Of a DNA stretch of 64,000 bases, positions 52,586 to 62,352 are shown one piece after another (position 1 is the first letter of the stretch; every line of letters starts with the position of its first letter). A program made the position numbers and the translations under genes. The stretch covers positions 320,001 to 384,000 of the forward strand of contig NZ_CP128650.1 in the NCBI RefSeq assembly GCF_030644225.1, written 5' to 3'. This stretch comes from Selenomonas dianae (lineage in GTDB: Bacteria > Bacillota > Negativicutes > Selenomonadales > Selenomonadaceae). The notes under the pieces are model-generated. The model ran no database searches. It was not told the DNA's origin and saw only the letters and a program-made list of their open reading frames with translations.

Positions 52586-53715
52586 ATCCCGCCGATCTGA
52601 CCCTCGTCGTCGCGACGGGCGGCAAGAGCACGCGCATGGGGCAGGACAAGCGGTTCCTGCCGCTGGATGGCGAGCCTCTGCTTGCACGCACGCTCCGCAA
52701 GGGGCGTGCGGCGGGCTTTTCCTCCATCGTGCTTGCGGCGGAGGGCGTGCGCAGCGATCTCGCGGCACTCGCAGAGGAGTTTGGCGCACGCCTCGTCACA
52801 GATGAAATCCCCGCACAGGGACCTGCGTCGGCGATTGCCGCAGGTCTTTCAGCGGCAGAAACGCAGTGGTCGCTCGTTCTCTCGGCGGATATGCCCTTCT
52901 ATGATCTTGAGCTCGTGCGGACGCTCCTGCCACACGCGGCGGGCGATACGCAGGTCATTCTGCCAACCCTCAGCGGTTATTGGCAGCCGCTTGCCGCACT
53001 CTACCGACGGGATGCAGGTGCGGTATTTGCCGCCGCGATTGCACGCGGCGACCGCAAGCTTGGCATGATCCTTAGGAAACTCGCTGTGCGTGAAGTTCCG
53101 CTTGCCGTGGATGCAGGATTCTTCTTCAACGTGAATACGCCCGCCACCTATCGGCTGGCACAGGGGCGTCTCGCGAACGAACTGCGGGCAACGCCCGTCC
53201 TCTCCATCGCCGCGCCCGCCTCGGGCACGGGCAAGACGACATTTATTGAAAAACTCATCCCGCTCCTCGCACAGCGTGGCGTGCGAACGGCGGTCATAAA
53301 GAGCGACAGCCACGGCTACGACCTCGACACGGCGGGCAAGGATTCGGCGCGCTTTGCGGCGGCGGGGGCGGAGGCGGTTGCCGTCAGCTCCCCCTCCGGA
53401 TATTTTATTCAACAAAAGACGGAATCTCGGGAGGATTTTCAGAATCTTATCGCGAAAATAGATACTCATAGCGTAAACCTATATATCACGGAAAGCCGTT
53501 CGCGCGGCACATTGCCGACGCTCATGCTCGATCGCGGGATGGGTACACCGGAGCCGGATGAGCGTGTTGTCGCATACTTTACCAAAGGACGTGCCGTAGA
53601 AACGGAGCTGCTGACCTTTGATCTCGACGATATGGATACCGCCGTGCGCCTTGCGCTGTTTCTGATGGGGCGGCCGCTCTACGGTGCGGACGGGGAAATG
53701 TTTTTGACGATGTAA
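52573..53715 (+). CDS. mobAB: MobA-MobB fusion (guanylyltransferase and GTP-binding adaptor)
   Basis: A 380-residue fusion. Residues 1-195 are MobA: VVATGGKSTRMGQDKRFLPL, then SADMPFYD. They attach GMP to molybdopterin to make the bis-MGD cofactor. Residues about 208-380 are MobB with P-loop APASGTGKTTF and IKSDSHGYDLDTAGKDS. The fusion places the two partners of MGD synthesis in one chain, fitting a cluster dedicated to a bis-MGD formate dehydrogenase. Confidence 0.93.
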   Translation: MRTMNPADLTLVVATGGKSTRMGQDKRFLPLDGEPLLARTLRKGRAAGFSSIVLAAEGVRSDLAALAEEFGARLVTDEIPAQGPASAIAAGLSAAETQWSLVLSADMPFYDLELVRTLLPHAAGDTQVILPTLSGYWQPLAALYRRDAGAVFAAAIARGDRKLGMILRKLAVREVPLAVDAGFFFNVNTPATYRLAQGRLANELRATPVLSIAAPASGTGKTTFIEKLIPLLAQRGVRTAVIKSDSHGYDLDTAGKDSARFAAAGAEAVAVSSPSGYFIQQKTESREDFQNLIAKIDTHSVNLYITESRSRGTLPTLMLDRGMGTPEPDERVVAYFTKGRAVETELLTFDLDDMDTAVRLALFLMGRPLYGADGEMFLTM

Positions 53716-53717
53716 GA

Positions 53718-54530
53718 ATGGAAAACCGGGAAATGGAAATTCGGCGCAGCGACTTTATCGACGTACCCGTAACCCGCTATGTATCGGCGGAGAATGCGTT
53801 TGTCCCCGATCATAAATATACCTCCGAGGAGGTCTACTTCGACATCGACCTCAACGGAGCGAACTTCACCACGGCGTTTTGCTCGCCTGTTGACTTCGAG
53901 GATCTTGTCGTCGGGATGCTCGCCCAGATGGGGCGCATCCGCACGTATGGCGACATCACGGGGCTTACGGTGGATGCGGAGCACCTTCGCGCCTCGGTCC
54001 AAACGACGGAGGACGCGCAGCGTTGGGCGGAGGAAGCCGTGAAAAATCCGCGCTACTTCTCGGCACGCAAAATTTTGAAGCTGCGCCCGGAGGAGATCTT
54101 CGCGCGTCCGCGCGATGTGCGCTTCCATGCGAGCGAGATTCTTGCAACAGCGGACGAACTGCTCGCGCATCTCTCCAAGACGCACGAGGCGACGAACGGC
54201 GTACACAGTGGGGTCATTTACGATCAGGAGAACAAGAAAATCCTCGTCTTTCGTGAGGATGTCGGCCGCCATAACGTCTTTGACAAACTCTATGGATGGG
54301 CGCTCAAGAACCACGTGGAGATGACCGATAAAATCATCGTTTTCAGCGGGCGCTGCTCCTCGGAGATGATGTTGAAGCTCGGGCGCATGGGCATCGGGGC
54401 GGTCGCGGCGAAGTCCGTACCGACCACACTCTCGGTCGATGTTGCACGCAAGCTCGGTATTGCGCTGTGTGCGCGTATGGCGCCCGGTTCGTTCTGTGTA
54501 TATGCGAATCCGGAGCGCATCATTCTTTAG
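53718..54530 (+). CDS. fdhD: FdhD-like sulfurtransferase, lacking the usual CxxC loop
   Basis: A 270-residue protein. The FdhD core is clear: FCSPVDFEDLVVGMLAQMG, FREDVGRHNVFDKLYG, FSGRCSSEMMLKLGRMGI and KSVPTTLSVDVARKLGIALC. Canonical FdhD has a CxxC (C121-x2-C124 in E. coli) that carries sulfur from IscS to the bis-MGD cofactor. In the corresponding region (about 100-125, PRYFSARKILKL) there is no cysteine. Remaining cysteines are in other motifs. It is either a variant mechanism or an altered protein. It starts two bases after the mobAB stop. Confidence 0.88.
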   Translation: MENREMEIRRSDFIDVPVTRYVSAENAFVPDHKYTSEEVYFDIDLNGANFTTAFCSPVDFEDLVVGMLAQMGRIRTYGDITGLTVDAEHLRASVQTTEDAQRWAEEAVKNPRYFSARKILKLRPEEIFARPRDVRFHASEILATADELLAHLSKTHEATNGVHSGVIYDQENKKILVFREDVGRHNVFDKLYGWALKNHVEMTDKIIVFSGRCSSEMMLKLGRMGIGAVAAKSVPTTLSVDVARKLGIALCARMAPGSFCVYANPERIIL

Positions 54531-54536
54531 GTGAAA

Positions 54537-54557
54537 ACAGGGGATTTCCCCGTTTTT
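54537..54557 (+). terminator. Terminator after fdhD
   Basis: GGGGA and TCCCC arms with flanking AC/GT pairs, followed by five T. A separate TCGGCGGA/TCCGCCGA hairpin lies at 54598-54615, just before the fdhA ribosome site, and may influence fdhA translation. Confidence 0.7.
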
Positions 54558-54633
54558 CATAAATAAAATGTTATTTCATAAGGTTTAGGAGAGCCTGTCG
54601 GCGGATTTCCGCCGATATGAAAGGAGAATCACG

Positions 54634-57600
54634 ATGAACCTTAGCAGACGTGACTTTTTGAAAGCCACCGGGCTAAGCGGCATCGGGCTGGCACTCGCGA
54701 GTCTCGGTCTCGATGTCGGCAAAGCCCATGCGGCGGCAAAAGAGTACAAGCTGACGGGCGGTCGCGAATTTACCTCCGTCTGCCACTTCTGCGGCTGCGG
54801 ATGCGGCACGATCGGCTATGTCAAGGACGGCAAGCTGATCAATCTCGAAGGTGCGGCGGATGCCCCCGTGAATCGCGGCGGCCTCTGTCCGAAGGGAATC
54901 GGCTACGGGCACATCCCGAATGCGGAACTCCGCCCGAAATGTCCGATGTACCGTGCACCCGGCAGTGACCACTGGGAGGAGATCAGCTGGGAGGAGGCAA
55001 TCGACCGCGCAGCACGTGCTATGAAGAAGGCACGCGACGAGAACTGGATCGGTCAGGACGAGGCGAACGGCTACAAGTTCATGAGCAACCGCACGGATGC
55101 CATCGGCTTTGTCGGCGGCTCGCAGGTCAACAACGAGGAGTGCTACCAGCTCATTAAGATGGCGCGTGCGCTCGGCGTTGTATTTATCGACAACCAGACA
55201 CGCGTCTGCCATGCGACGACACCGCCGGCGCTCAATGCGGCATTCGGGCGCGGTGCAATGACGGGCTCGTGGTACAACCTCAAGTACGCGAAGATGATCT
55301 GGATCGAAGGCTCGAACATGGCGGAGTGTCATCCGATGGCGATGAAGAACGTCATGGAGGCAAAGGACAACGGTGCCATCATCGTTCATGTCGACGTGCG
55401 CTATACCCGTACCTCACGCGTGGCGGATCATTTCTTCCAGCTTCGTCCCGGCACAGACATCGCATTCCTCGGAGCACTTATCAATTATATTATTCAGAAC
55501 AAGAAATACGATGCCGACTATCTGCGCCGGAATACGAACGCCTTCTGCCTCCTGCGCGACGACTTTGACTTCGATGCGGGCATCTTCTCAGGCTATGACG
55601 AGAAGACGCGCACCTATAACAAGGAGTCGTGGGGCTACAAGCTCGACGCGAACGGCAAGCCCGTAAAAGCGCCTACGATGGCGACAAAGGGCACGGTCAT
55701 GGATCACCTTGCGAAGCATTTCTCACGCTACACGTTCGAGAAGGCATCGGCGATTACGGGGATGCCTGTGGCGGACATCAAGAAGGCGGCGGAGCTCTTC
55801 TCGACGATTACGCCGACCGTCATGATGTATGCACTCGGCATGACGCAGCACACCATTGGCGTGGAGAACATCCGCTGCTTTACGATCATCCAGCTGCTCA
55901 TGGGCAACATCGGTGTTTCGGGCGGCGGCATCGACGCGATGCGCGGACAGCCGAACGTCCAGTCCTCGACGGACTACGGCATTATGTTCCAGTATTATCC
56001 TGCGTACCTCTCCTATCCGACGCATACGGATGATACGCTTGCAAAGTGGACGCATCACAACGGCACGTTCCGTGCAAAGTTCCTGAAGAACCTGCTCAAG
56101 GCATGGTTCGGCGATGCCGCAAACGCCTCGAACGATTACATGTTCAATGCGCTGCCGATCCGCAACGGCACGCACAACGACTCCATGTATATCATGTTTG
56201 AAAAGGCGATGGCGGGCATTGTCAAGTGCGTCTACGTCTGCGGACAGAACCCGCAGATGACGAACGCGAACCTCACGATTGTCAACAAGGGGCTCAAGAA
56301 CCTCGATACGCTCATCGTGCAGGATGTCTTTGTCAACGAAACAGCAGGGTTCTGGGAGCGTCCGGGTGACAATCCGGCGGACATCAAGACCGAGGTCATC
56401 TTCCTGCCGGCGGGATCCTACCTTGAGCGCTGCGGCTCGATGACGAACTCCATGCGTATGCTTCAGTGGCGCATGAAGGGCCCCGATCCGACGAACGACT
56501 CGCGCCCCGACTACTGGATCTGCGACAAACTCTGGAAGCGCATCGTCTCGCTCTACAAGGATTCGACCGATCCGAAGGACAACACGATCAAGCTGCTCAC
56601 ATGGAATTACGGCGACCCCGAGGCAAACGGGGAGGCGTACGTCGAGAACATCATGAAGGAGTGCAACGGCTACGATCTGACCGACGGACATCTCCTGCGC
56701 GGCATCCGCGAGATCCGCGACGACGGCACGACGATGGCGGGGATGTGGATCTTCACGGGCGTGTTCGGCGACGGTGTCAATATGACAAAGCGACGCGGCC
56801 AGGAGGATCGCGGCGGTATGGGCATCTACCCGAACTACGCGTGGGTCTGGCCCGACAACATCCATATGCTCTACAACCGTGCCTCCTGCGACGAGAACGG
56901 CAAGCCCGTCCGTCCGGGGCAAAAGCTCGTCTGGTGGGATGAGGAGAAGGGCATGTGGGACGGCTACGATGTTCCTGACGTTGCCGACCGCACGCAGGGA
57001 CCGAATACGCCCGGCGGGCAGAAGCCGTTCCGCATGAACGCCGAGGGCTTTGCACGTCTGTTTGCCGCAGAGCACAGCGATGTGGAGAACGGTGAGACAC
57101 GCGATCATTCCTATGTACCTGTGGATGGTCCCATGCCCGAGTTCTACGAGCCGGTCGAAAGCCCGACGAAGAATGTGATGAACGAGGGGCAGAAGACCGA
57201 GTTCAACCCCTGCGTCATCTACCCGCGTATTCCGGAACTGCAGAAGATCGGAACGCCGGACAAGTATCCGTACGTCCTCTGTTCCTCCAGTCTGACGGAG
57301 CATTGGTGCTCGGGTACGATTACGCGCAACATTCCGTACCTCAACGAGCTGGTCAAGGAGCCGTTTGTCGAGATCTCGGAGCAGCTTGCTGCAAAGCTTG
57401 GCATTCGCGGCGGCGATCGCGTCCGCGTCAGCACGACGCGCTCGGCAATCGAGGTCAAGGCGATGGTCACGAAGCGCGCACAGCCACTTATGGTCAACGG
57501 GAAAGAGACCCATATGATCTGGATGCCCTACAACTGGGGCTTCAAGGGGCTCTCGAAAGGTCCCTCGACGAACTATCTCACCATCGACGCGCTTGATCCG

Positions 57601-57654
57601 AACGTGCAGGAGCAGGAGTTCAAGGCCTGCCTTGCCAACGTCGAAAGGGTCTGA
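54634..57654 (+). CDS. fdhA: Formate dehydrogenase, catalytic alpha subunit (Cys form)
   Basis: A 1006-residue molybdopterin oxidoreductase. A Tat signal is present (LSRRDFLKATG, residues 3-13). The 4Fe-4S site is C50-x2-C53-x3-C57-x27-C85. The active-site ligand is C192 in NQTRVCHATT, where the FdnG/FdoG type has selenocysteine, and no in-frame TGA occurs. Other motifs: FGRGAMTGSW, GLCPKG, and a C-terminal molydopterin-binding domain. It oxidises formate on the outer face of the inner membrane. GAAAGGAG precedes the ATG. FdhE, B and C follow. Confidence 0.96.
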   Translation: MNLSRRDFLKATGLSGIGLALASLGLDVGKAHAAAKEYKLTGGREFTSVCHFCGCGCGTIGYVKDGKLINLEGAADAPVNRGGLCPKGIGYGHIPNAELRPKCPMYRAPGSDHWEEISWEEAIDRAARAMKKARDENWIGQDEANGYKFMSNRTDAIGFVGGSQVNNEECYQLIKMARALGVVFIDNQTRVCHATTPPALNAAFGRGAMTGSWYNLKYAKMIWIEGSNMAECHPMAMKNVMEAKDNGAIIVHVDVRYTRTSRVADHFFQLRPGTDIAFLGALINYIIQNKKYDADYLRRNTNAFCLLRDDFDFDAGIFSGYDEKTRTYNKESWGYKLDANGKPVKAPTMATKGTVMDHLAKHFSRYTFEKASAITGMPVADIKKAAELFSTITPTVMMYALGMTQHTIGVENIRCFTIIQLLMGNIGVSGGGIDAMRGQPNVQSSTDYGIMFQYYPAYLSYPTHTDDTLAKWTHHNGTFRAKFLKNLLKAWFGDAANASNDYMFNALPIRNGTHNDSMYIMFEKAMAGIVKCVYVCGQNPQMTNANLTIVNKGLKNLDTLIVQDVFVNETAGFWERPGDNPADIKTEVIFLPAGSYLERCGSMTNSMRMLQWRMKGPDPTNDSRPDYWICDKLWKRIVSLYKDSTDPKDNTIKLLTWNYGDPEANGEAYVENIMKECNGYDLTDGHLLRGIREIRDDGTTMAGMWIFTGVFGDGVNMTKRRGQEDRGGMGIYPNYAWVWPDNIHMLYNRASCDENGKPVRPGQKLVWWDEEKGMWDGYDVPDVADRTQGPNTPGGQKPFRMNAEGFARLFAAEHSDVENGETRDHSYVPVDGPMPEFYEPVESPTKNVMNEGQKTEFNPCVIYPRIPELQKIGTPDKYPYVLCSSSLTEHWCSGTITRNIPYLNELVKEPFVEISEQLAAKLGIRGGDRVRVSTTRSAIEVKAMVTKRAQPLMVNGKETHMIWMPYNWGFKGLSKGPSTNYLTIDALDPNVQEQEFKACLANVERV

Positions 57655-57744
57655 CTTCCGCTGCGGGCGTGTACCGCATGGAGCATGACCGCACAGAAGA
57701 ACACGTACAAGAGTAACGTCTGAAAAGACGGGGAGACCCCTTTT

Positions 57745-58617
57745 ATGAAAGCCAAGAAAATTGATCCGATGAAGAGCTTCCTCAAGAAGTATCCGTTCCT
57801 GCAGGAAAGCGAGCGGATCTACCGCTTCGTCGATGAGGCGATCGGCACGCCGGAGCCCATCCAACTGCCTGAACGCGCCGTCCGAAAGACGATGACGGAG
57901 AAGCTGCCCATCTTGCAGCAGGAGACCTACCACCGCCGCATGGCGCGTGCGGTCTACCTCATGCAGGAGGAGGTGTTCGCCCGCATCGCCGAGGCGGAGG
58001 TTCCACCGCTCATGCAGGAGTCGGCACGCGAATATCTCGCCGTACTGAAGAAGCTGCGCAAGAGTGAAAAGGAAGAGTTCATCACAGCAGTTCTCACGCA
58101 GAATAAGGCTGCGTTTGCGGCGCTGTGCGAACAGCACGCACTCAACGAGGGCTTTATCCGCAGCACGATCTGGCGCATCATCGCACATCTTACGCCGCCT
58201 GCGCTCAAAGAGCCTGAGACATGGGCTCCCGATGCCGACCGGCCGGCGTTCCGCGAGAACTTCTGCCCCGTCTGCGGGCGCAGACCCGTGGTCGCGGATC
58301 TCCGCAAACACCGCGAGGGGCGCATCCGCCACCTCGTCTGCGGCGGATGCGGTACACGCTGGATCTACGCACGCGTCGGCTGCGTCTACTGCGGCAACAC
58401 GAATCTGGAGAAGATGCACACCCTTGAGCCGGAGCATGACAGTTCCATGCGGTTGGACATCTGCGATGTCTGCGACAGCTACATCAAGACCTACCGCGGC
58501 CCCGTGGACGGCAGTCCTGAGGATGCGATCTACCGGCAGGACTGGGCGAGCGTTCATCTTGATCTCCTCGCCGAGGAGAAGGGGCTTCATAAAAAGGGCA
58601 ACCCGATACTGGAATAA
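57745..58617 (+). CDS. fdhE: Formate dehydrogenase accessory protein FdhE
   Basis: A 290-residue cytoplasmic assembly factor with zinc-finger-like CxxC pairs: FCPVCGRRP, LVCGGCGTRW, GCVYCGNTN and DICDVCDS, in that order from about residue 174. FdhE recognises the Tat signal region and helps mature FdhA. The N-terminal half is helical. It sits between the catalytic and iron-sulfur subunits, 90 bases after fdhA. Confidence 0.94.
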   Translation: MKAKKIDPMKSFLKKYPFLQESERIYRFVDEAIGTPEPIQLPERAVRKTMTEKLPILQQETYHRRMARAVYLMQEEVFARIAEAEVPPLMQESAREYLAVLKKLRKSEKEEFITAVLTQNKAAFAALCEQHALNEGFIRSTIWRIIAHLTPPALKEPETWAPDADRPAFRENFCPVCGRRPVVADLRKHREGRIRHLVCGGCGTRWIYARVGCVYCGNTNLEKMHTLEPEHDSSMRLDICDVCDSYIKTYRGPVDGSPEDAIYRQDWASVHLDLLAEEKGLHKKGNPILE

Positions 58618-58647
58618 ACAGGTACTATAAGGAGAGGAGTAAGCGTC

Positions 58648-59472
58648 ATGACACAGGAAATCGCAATGCTGCATGATATGTCGCGTTGCACCGCGTGTCG
58701 CGGATGTATGGTGGCGTGCAAGCAGTGGCACGATCTGCCGCCCGATATGGATACCCCGTTTGAAGGACAGTACCAGTCGCACAAGGATCTCAGCTCACGC
58801 GTTTATACGCTCATTCAGATGAAGGAGCGCGTTGACGACAAGGGGAAATTCCACTGGGATTTCTTCAAGAAGAACTGCTTCCACTGCGGCGATCCCGCCT
58901 GCGCGAAGGGCTGCCCCGAGAACGCCATCAGCCGCAACGAGAACGGCACCGTCGTCATCGACGAGTCCAAATGCGTCGGCTGCCATTACTGCGAGCACAA
59001 CTGTCCGTGGCACATCCCCAAGATCGATGAGATCCGTCACAAGTCCACGAAATGCGATCTCTGCTACGACCGCATCGCGCACGGATATGAAACGACGGGC
59101 GAGATCCTAAAGCCCGCGTGCGCCAAGACCTGCACGGCGCACGCACTGGAGTTCGGTACCATCGAGGAGATGAAGCAGCTCGCTGCCGAGCGGCTCGCGA
59201 TGATTCAGCCGAAACATCCGAATGCAAACATCTACTGTCCCGAGGGGGTCGGCGGTACGCACATGATCTACGTCCTGCCCGACAAACCCGAGGTGTTTGG
59301 CCTCCCGGCAAACCCCGTTACGCCGCTCTCCATCGACCTCTGGAAGGCAGGCCGCACCTTTACGAAACTCGCCATCGGCGGCGCAGCCGCAGGGATCGTC
59401 GGCGCTATGGTGCTCAGCAAGATGGTTAAATCGAGTGCCAAGAACGCGGCGAAGGAACAGGAGAAGGGGTGA
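58648..59472 (+). CDS. fdhB: Formate dehydrogenase iron-sulfur subunit
   Basis: A 274-residue electron-transfer subunit with four ferredoxin-type clusters: CTACRGCMVACK, CFHCGDPACAKGCP, CVGCHYCEHNCP and CDLCYDRI with CAKTC. A C-terminal hydrophobic anchor lies at about 238-260. It moves electrons from FdhA to the cytochrome. GGAGAGGAG precedes the ATG. Its stop overlaps the next GTG start. Confidence 0.96.
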   Translation: MTQEIAMLHDMSRCTACRGCMVACKQWHDLPPDMDTPFEGQYQSHKDLSSRVYTLIQMKERVDDKGKFHWDFFKKNCFHCGDPACAKGCPENAISRNENGTVVIDESKCVGCHYCEHNCPWHIPKIDEIRHKSTKCDLCYDRIAHGYETTGEILKPACAKTCTAHALEFGTIEEMKQLAAERLAMIQPKHPNANIYCPEGVGGTHMIYVLPDKPEVFGLPANPVTPLSIDLWKAGRTFTKLAIGGAAAGIVGAMVLSKMVKSSAKNAAKEQEKG

Positions 59473-60173
59473 GCGAAGTGTTGATCAACAAGAAATTTGT
59501 TCCGCGTCATCAGAAGACATTTGCTCTCTGTCACTGGCTGAACGCATTTGCGTTCTTCATGCTCTTCCTCACGGCTCTGCCGCTGTATGCGGATACGTTC
59601 CGTTTCATGTACGACATCTTCGGCGACAAGACGCTCATGTATGCACACCGCGTGTTCGGCGTCATCTTCATCGCCACCCCGATCATCGGCTTCTTCATCG
59701 CACGTGAGGGCTACATGACGATGATCAAGGAAGTGTTCCGCTTCGGCAAGAAGGACATGGAGTTCATGCAGAAGTTCCCGATCGAGCTGATGGGCAAGGA
59801 TCCCCATATGCCGCCGCAGGGCTTCTACAACGGCGGTGAGAAGATGAACATCGCGCTTCAGCTCGCCCTCGCCCTCGTCATTGCCCTCTCGGGTGTGATC
59901 CTCTGGATGGGCGACAGCATCCTGCCCGCGACCATCACCGCGCTTGCGATTCCTGTACACAGCATCGCGGCTGCGGTCTGCTTTGCCGCCGCCCTCGGGC
60001 ACATCTACCTTGCTGCGGGGGTCAATCCCGACTCCCTGCACGGGATGAAGGACGGCACGATCAAGGCATCCTACGCGGCACATCACCATGGTGCATGGGT
60101 CAACGAACTCATCGCGCAGGGGGTTGTCACACGCGAGGAGATCGCGCAGGCAGAGAAGGAAGATCATCACTGA
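59469..60173 (+). CDS. fdhC: Formate dehydrogenase cytochrome b subunit
   Basis: A 234-residue membrane protein like FdnI/FdoI with four hydrophobic segments. Candidate haem histidines lie in LCHWLNAFAF, MYAHRVFG, IPVHSIAAAV and ALGHIYLA. It would pass electrons from formate to menaquinone. It starts with GTG overlapping the fdhB stop by four bases. It ends the formate dehydrogenase operon at a strong terminator. Confidence 0.93.
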   Translation: MSEVLINKKFVPRHQKTFALCHWLNAFAFFMLFLTALPLYADTFRFMYDIFGDKTLMYAHRVFGVIFIATPIIGFFIAREGYMTMIKEVFRFGKKDMEFMQKFPIELMGKDPHMPPQGFYNGGEKMNIALQLALALVIALSGVILWMGDSILPATITALAIPVHSIAAAVCFAAALGHIYLAAGVNPDSLHGMKDGTIKASYAAHHHGAWVNELIAQGVVTREEIAQAEKEDHH

Positions 60174-60191
60174 TCTGTGCTTGACGGACGA

Positions 60192-60229
60192 AGCCGCTGC
60201 AATGCAGAGCATTGCGGCGGCTTTTTTTT
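60192..60229 (+). terminator. Terminator of the formate dehydrogenase operon
   Basis: AGCCGCTGCAATG and CATTGCGGCGGCT around a CAGAG loop, followed by eight T. Confidence 0.95.
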
Positions 60230-60285
60230 CATGTATATTTATGGTATGATGACATCTGAAATACGATGTGGGGGAGCGCAATACG

Positions 60286-62289
60286 ATGAAAAATGTTCGT
60301 GCGACGGTGCAGGGGCGGATTGGGTATGTTGCCCTCTGGATGTTTGTCGTTCTCGTTGTACTGACCTTTCGCTATGCCTATCTGCAAGTGGTGCAGGGGG
60401 ATTCCCTCGCGCAGCGGATGCGGGATCAGAGCGGCTACGAGTACCGCATCCAGTCGCTGCGTGGTGCGATTCTCGACCGAAACGGCAAGGAACTCGCTGT
60501 CAGCAGCATGACGAAGTCTCTCTTTATCGACCCGAACCACGTCTATGAGGAGCACGACCCCGCACAGATCGCCGCAGACATTGCACCGCTCATCGGGCTG
60601 ACCGAGCAGGAGGTTCTCGACGACATCGCCGTCGGCGGCGGCTTCGTCTGGGTCAAGCGGCGGCTCGAACACACGGAGTACGAAGCGGTGCGCGCCGTCA
60701 TCCGTGAGAAGGGCTACAGTGACTGCCTCGGCTTTCAGAACGAGGCAAAGCGCTACTATCCGAACGATGCCCTCGCTGCCAACGTGCTCGGTTTTGTCGG
60801 TACGGACGACGAGGGGCTGGACGGCGTGGAGCAGGCGCTTGATCCCCTGCTCAAAGGCGAGGTGCGCGAGGAGCGCATCACCGTTGACGGACAGCGGCGG
60901 CCGATCCTCGACTCCATCTTTTTGGGACGGCGCACCTATCGCGGCGACTACTGCAAGTCCGCAACACTCACGATTGACAGCACGATACAGTTCATGGTGG
61001 AGCAGGAACTCGACCGCGCCATGGCGGAAAACATTCCGTCCTCCATCACGGCGATTGTCATGGATCCGAAGACGGGGGAGATCCTTGCCATGGCATCACG
61101 CCCCTCATACAATCCCAACCGCTTCTGGGACTACCCTGCCGAGAACTGGAAGAACCGTGCGGTCGCCTTCAACTATGAGCCTGGCTCGACGTTCAAGGCA
61201 ATCGTTGCGGGAGCTGCACTCCAGGAGGGCATCGTCACGCCGAATCAGGTCTTTTACGATCCGGGCTATGTCATGGTCTCGGGACGGCGCATCCAAAACT
61301 GGAGCAACGAGAGCTACGGCGCAGTCACCTTTACGGATATTGTCAAGAACTCGCTCAACACGGGCTTTGCACAGGTCGGATTATCCCTTGGCGCGGAGAA
61401 GCTGATGCACTACACGCGCGTCTTTGGGTTCGGTGAGAAGACGGGCATCGACCTGCCGGGCGAGGAGGAGGGGCTGCTTTTCAAACCGGAGGAGATGCGC
61501 GACTCGGACATCGCAACCACCGCCATCGGACAGAGCATCGCCGTGACCCCCTTGCAGCTCGTGACGGCGATGTCGGCGATTGCGAACGGCGGTACGCTCA
61601 TGCGCCCCTATATTGTCCGCGCCATCAAAAATCCCGACGGCTCGATCTATGAGGAGCGCGGTCCGCAGGAGATCCGTGAAACGCTGCAAAAGACAGTCAA
61701 CCGTACGCTCATCGGTCTCTTGGAACAGGTCGTTGCGACAGGCGGCGGGGCGAAGGCGGGGGTCAAGGGCTACCGCATCGCGGGCAAGACCGGCACGGCA
61801 CAGAAGATCCGCCTCGATGCCACCGGTTATCTGGACGGTCGTTATATCGCCTCGTTCTGCGGCTTTGCCCCCGTGGAGGACCCGCTCTTTACCGTACTCG
61901 TCATGATCGACGACCCGCGCGGCGGCAATTTCTACGGCGGTCAGATCGCTGCACCGGTCGCCTCACGCATCTTTGCGCAGCTCCTGCGCTATGCGCACGT
62001 CGAGCCGTCGAGCAACCCGTTTACACAGGAAGAACAGGAGAAATCCGGCGCATCCGCCCGCACGAATGCCGAGGAGAAACGCATGGAGGCGGTCGCAACG
62101 CCGCCCGAGGGCAAGGCGCTCGTGCCGAACTTCATCGGACTCTCCATGCGCGAGGCGGCACGCCTTGCCGAGCAGCGCGGCCTTTTCTTTGAGAGCGAGG
62201 GGACGGGCGCCGCCGTATCGCAGAGCCTCAGTGTGAATGATATTGTCGAGCAGGGGACGCGTGTAAAAGTTTATTTTGCGCCGACATGA
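60286..62289 (+). CDS. Class B penicillin-binding protein with PASTA domain
   Basis: A 667-residue bitopic transpeptidase of the FtsI/SpoVD type. One membrane helix (about 14-32), a dimerisation domain (about 55-210), then a transpeptidase with the S301-x2-K304 active site (EPGSTFKA), SLN (near 362) and KTGTA (near 508). The last 65 residues are a PASTA domain. It crosslinks peptidoglycan at septum or sidewall. The ATG at 60286 has GGGGGAG before it. Because a PASTA domain is present, a SpoVD/FtsI-like cell-division role is likely. A single gene. Confidence 0.93.
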   Translation: MKNVRATVQGRIGYVALWMFVVLVVLTFRYAYLQVVQGDSLAQRMRDQSGYEYRIQSLRGAILDRNGKELAVSSMTKSLFIDPNHVYEEHDPAQIAADIAPLIGLTEQEVLDDIAVGGGFVWVKRRLEHTEYEAVRAVIREKGYSDCLGFQNEAKRYYPNDALAANVLGFVGTDDEGLDGVEQALDPLLKGEVREERITVDGQRRPILDSIFLGRRTYRGDYCKSATLTIDSTIQFMVEQELDRAMAENIPSSITAIVMDPKTGEILAMASRPSYNPNRFWDYPAENWKNRAVAFNYEPGSTFKAIVAGAALQEGIVTPNQVFYDPGYVMVSGRRIQNWSNESYGAVTFTDIVKNSLNTGFAQVGLSLGAEKLMHYTRVFGFGEKTGIDLPGEEEGLLFKPEEMRDSDIATTAIGQSIAVTPLQLVTAMSAIANGGTLMRPYIVRAIKNPDGSIYEERGPQEIRETLQKTVNRTLIGLLEQVVATGGGAKAGVKGYRIAGKTGTAQKIRLDATGYLDGRYIASFCGFAPVEDPLFTVLVMIDDPRGGNFYGGQIAAPVASRIFAQLLRYAHVEPSSNPFTQEEQEKSGASARTNAEEKRMEAVATPPEGKALVPNFIGLSMREAARLAEQRGLFFESEGTGAAVSQSLSVNDIVEQGTRVKVYFAPT

Positions 62290-62352
62290 TCCCGCCAAAA
62301 AGATGGGACAAACAGCCTCCCCATATTTCAGCTGTATTTGACGAAAATTAAC

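Noticed and set aside
55204-55212. Selenocysteine in the formate dehydrogenase alpha subunit
   Set aside because: The active-site codon at residue 192 is a normal cysteine codon (TGC), not TGA.
55723-58782. Open frame of about 1,000 codons antisense to fdhA/fdhE/fdhB
   Set aside because: Shadow of the conserved formate dehydrogenase genes; no motif, start signal or plausible protein composition.
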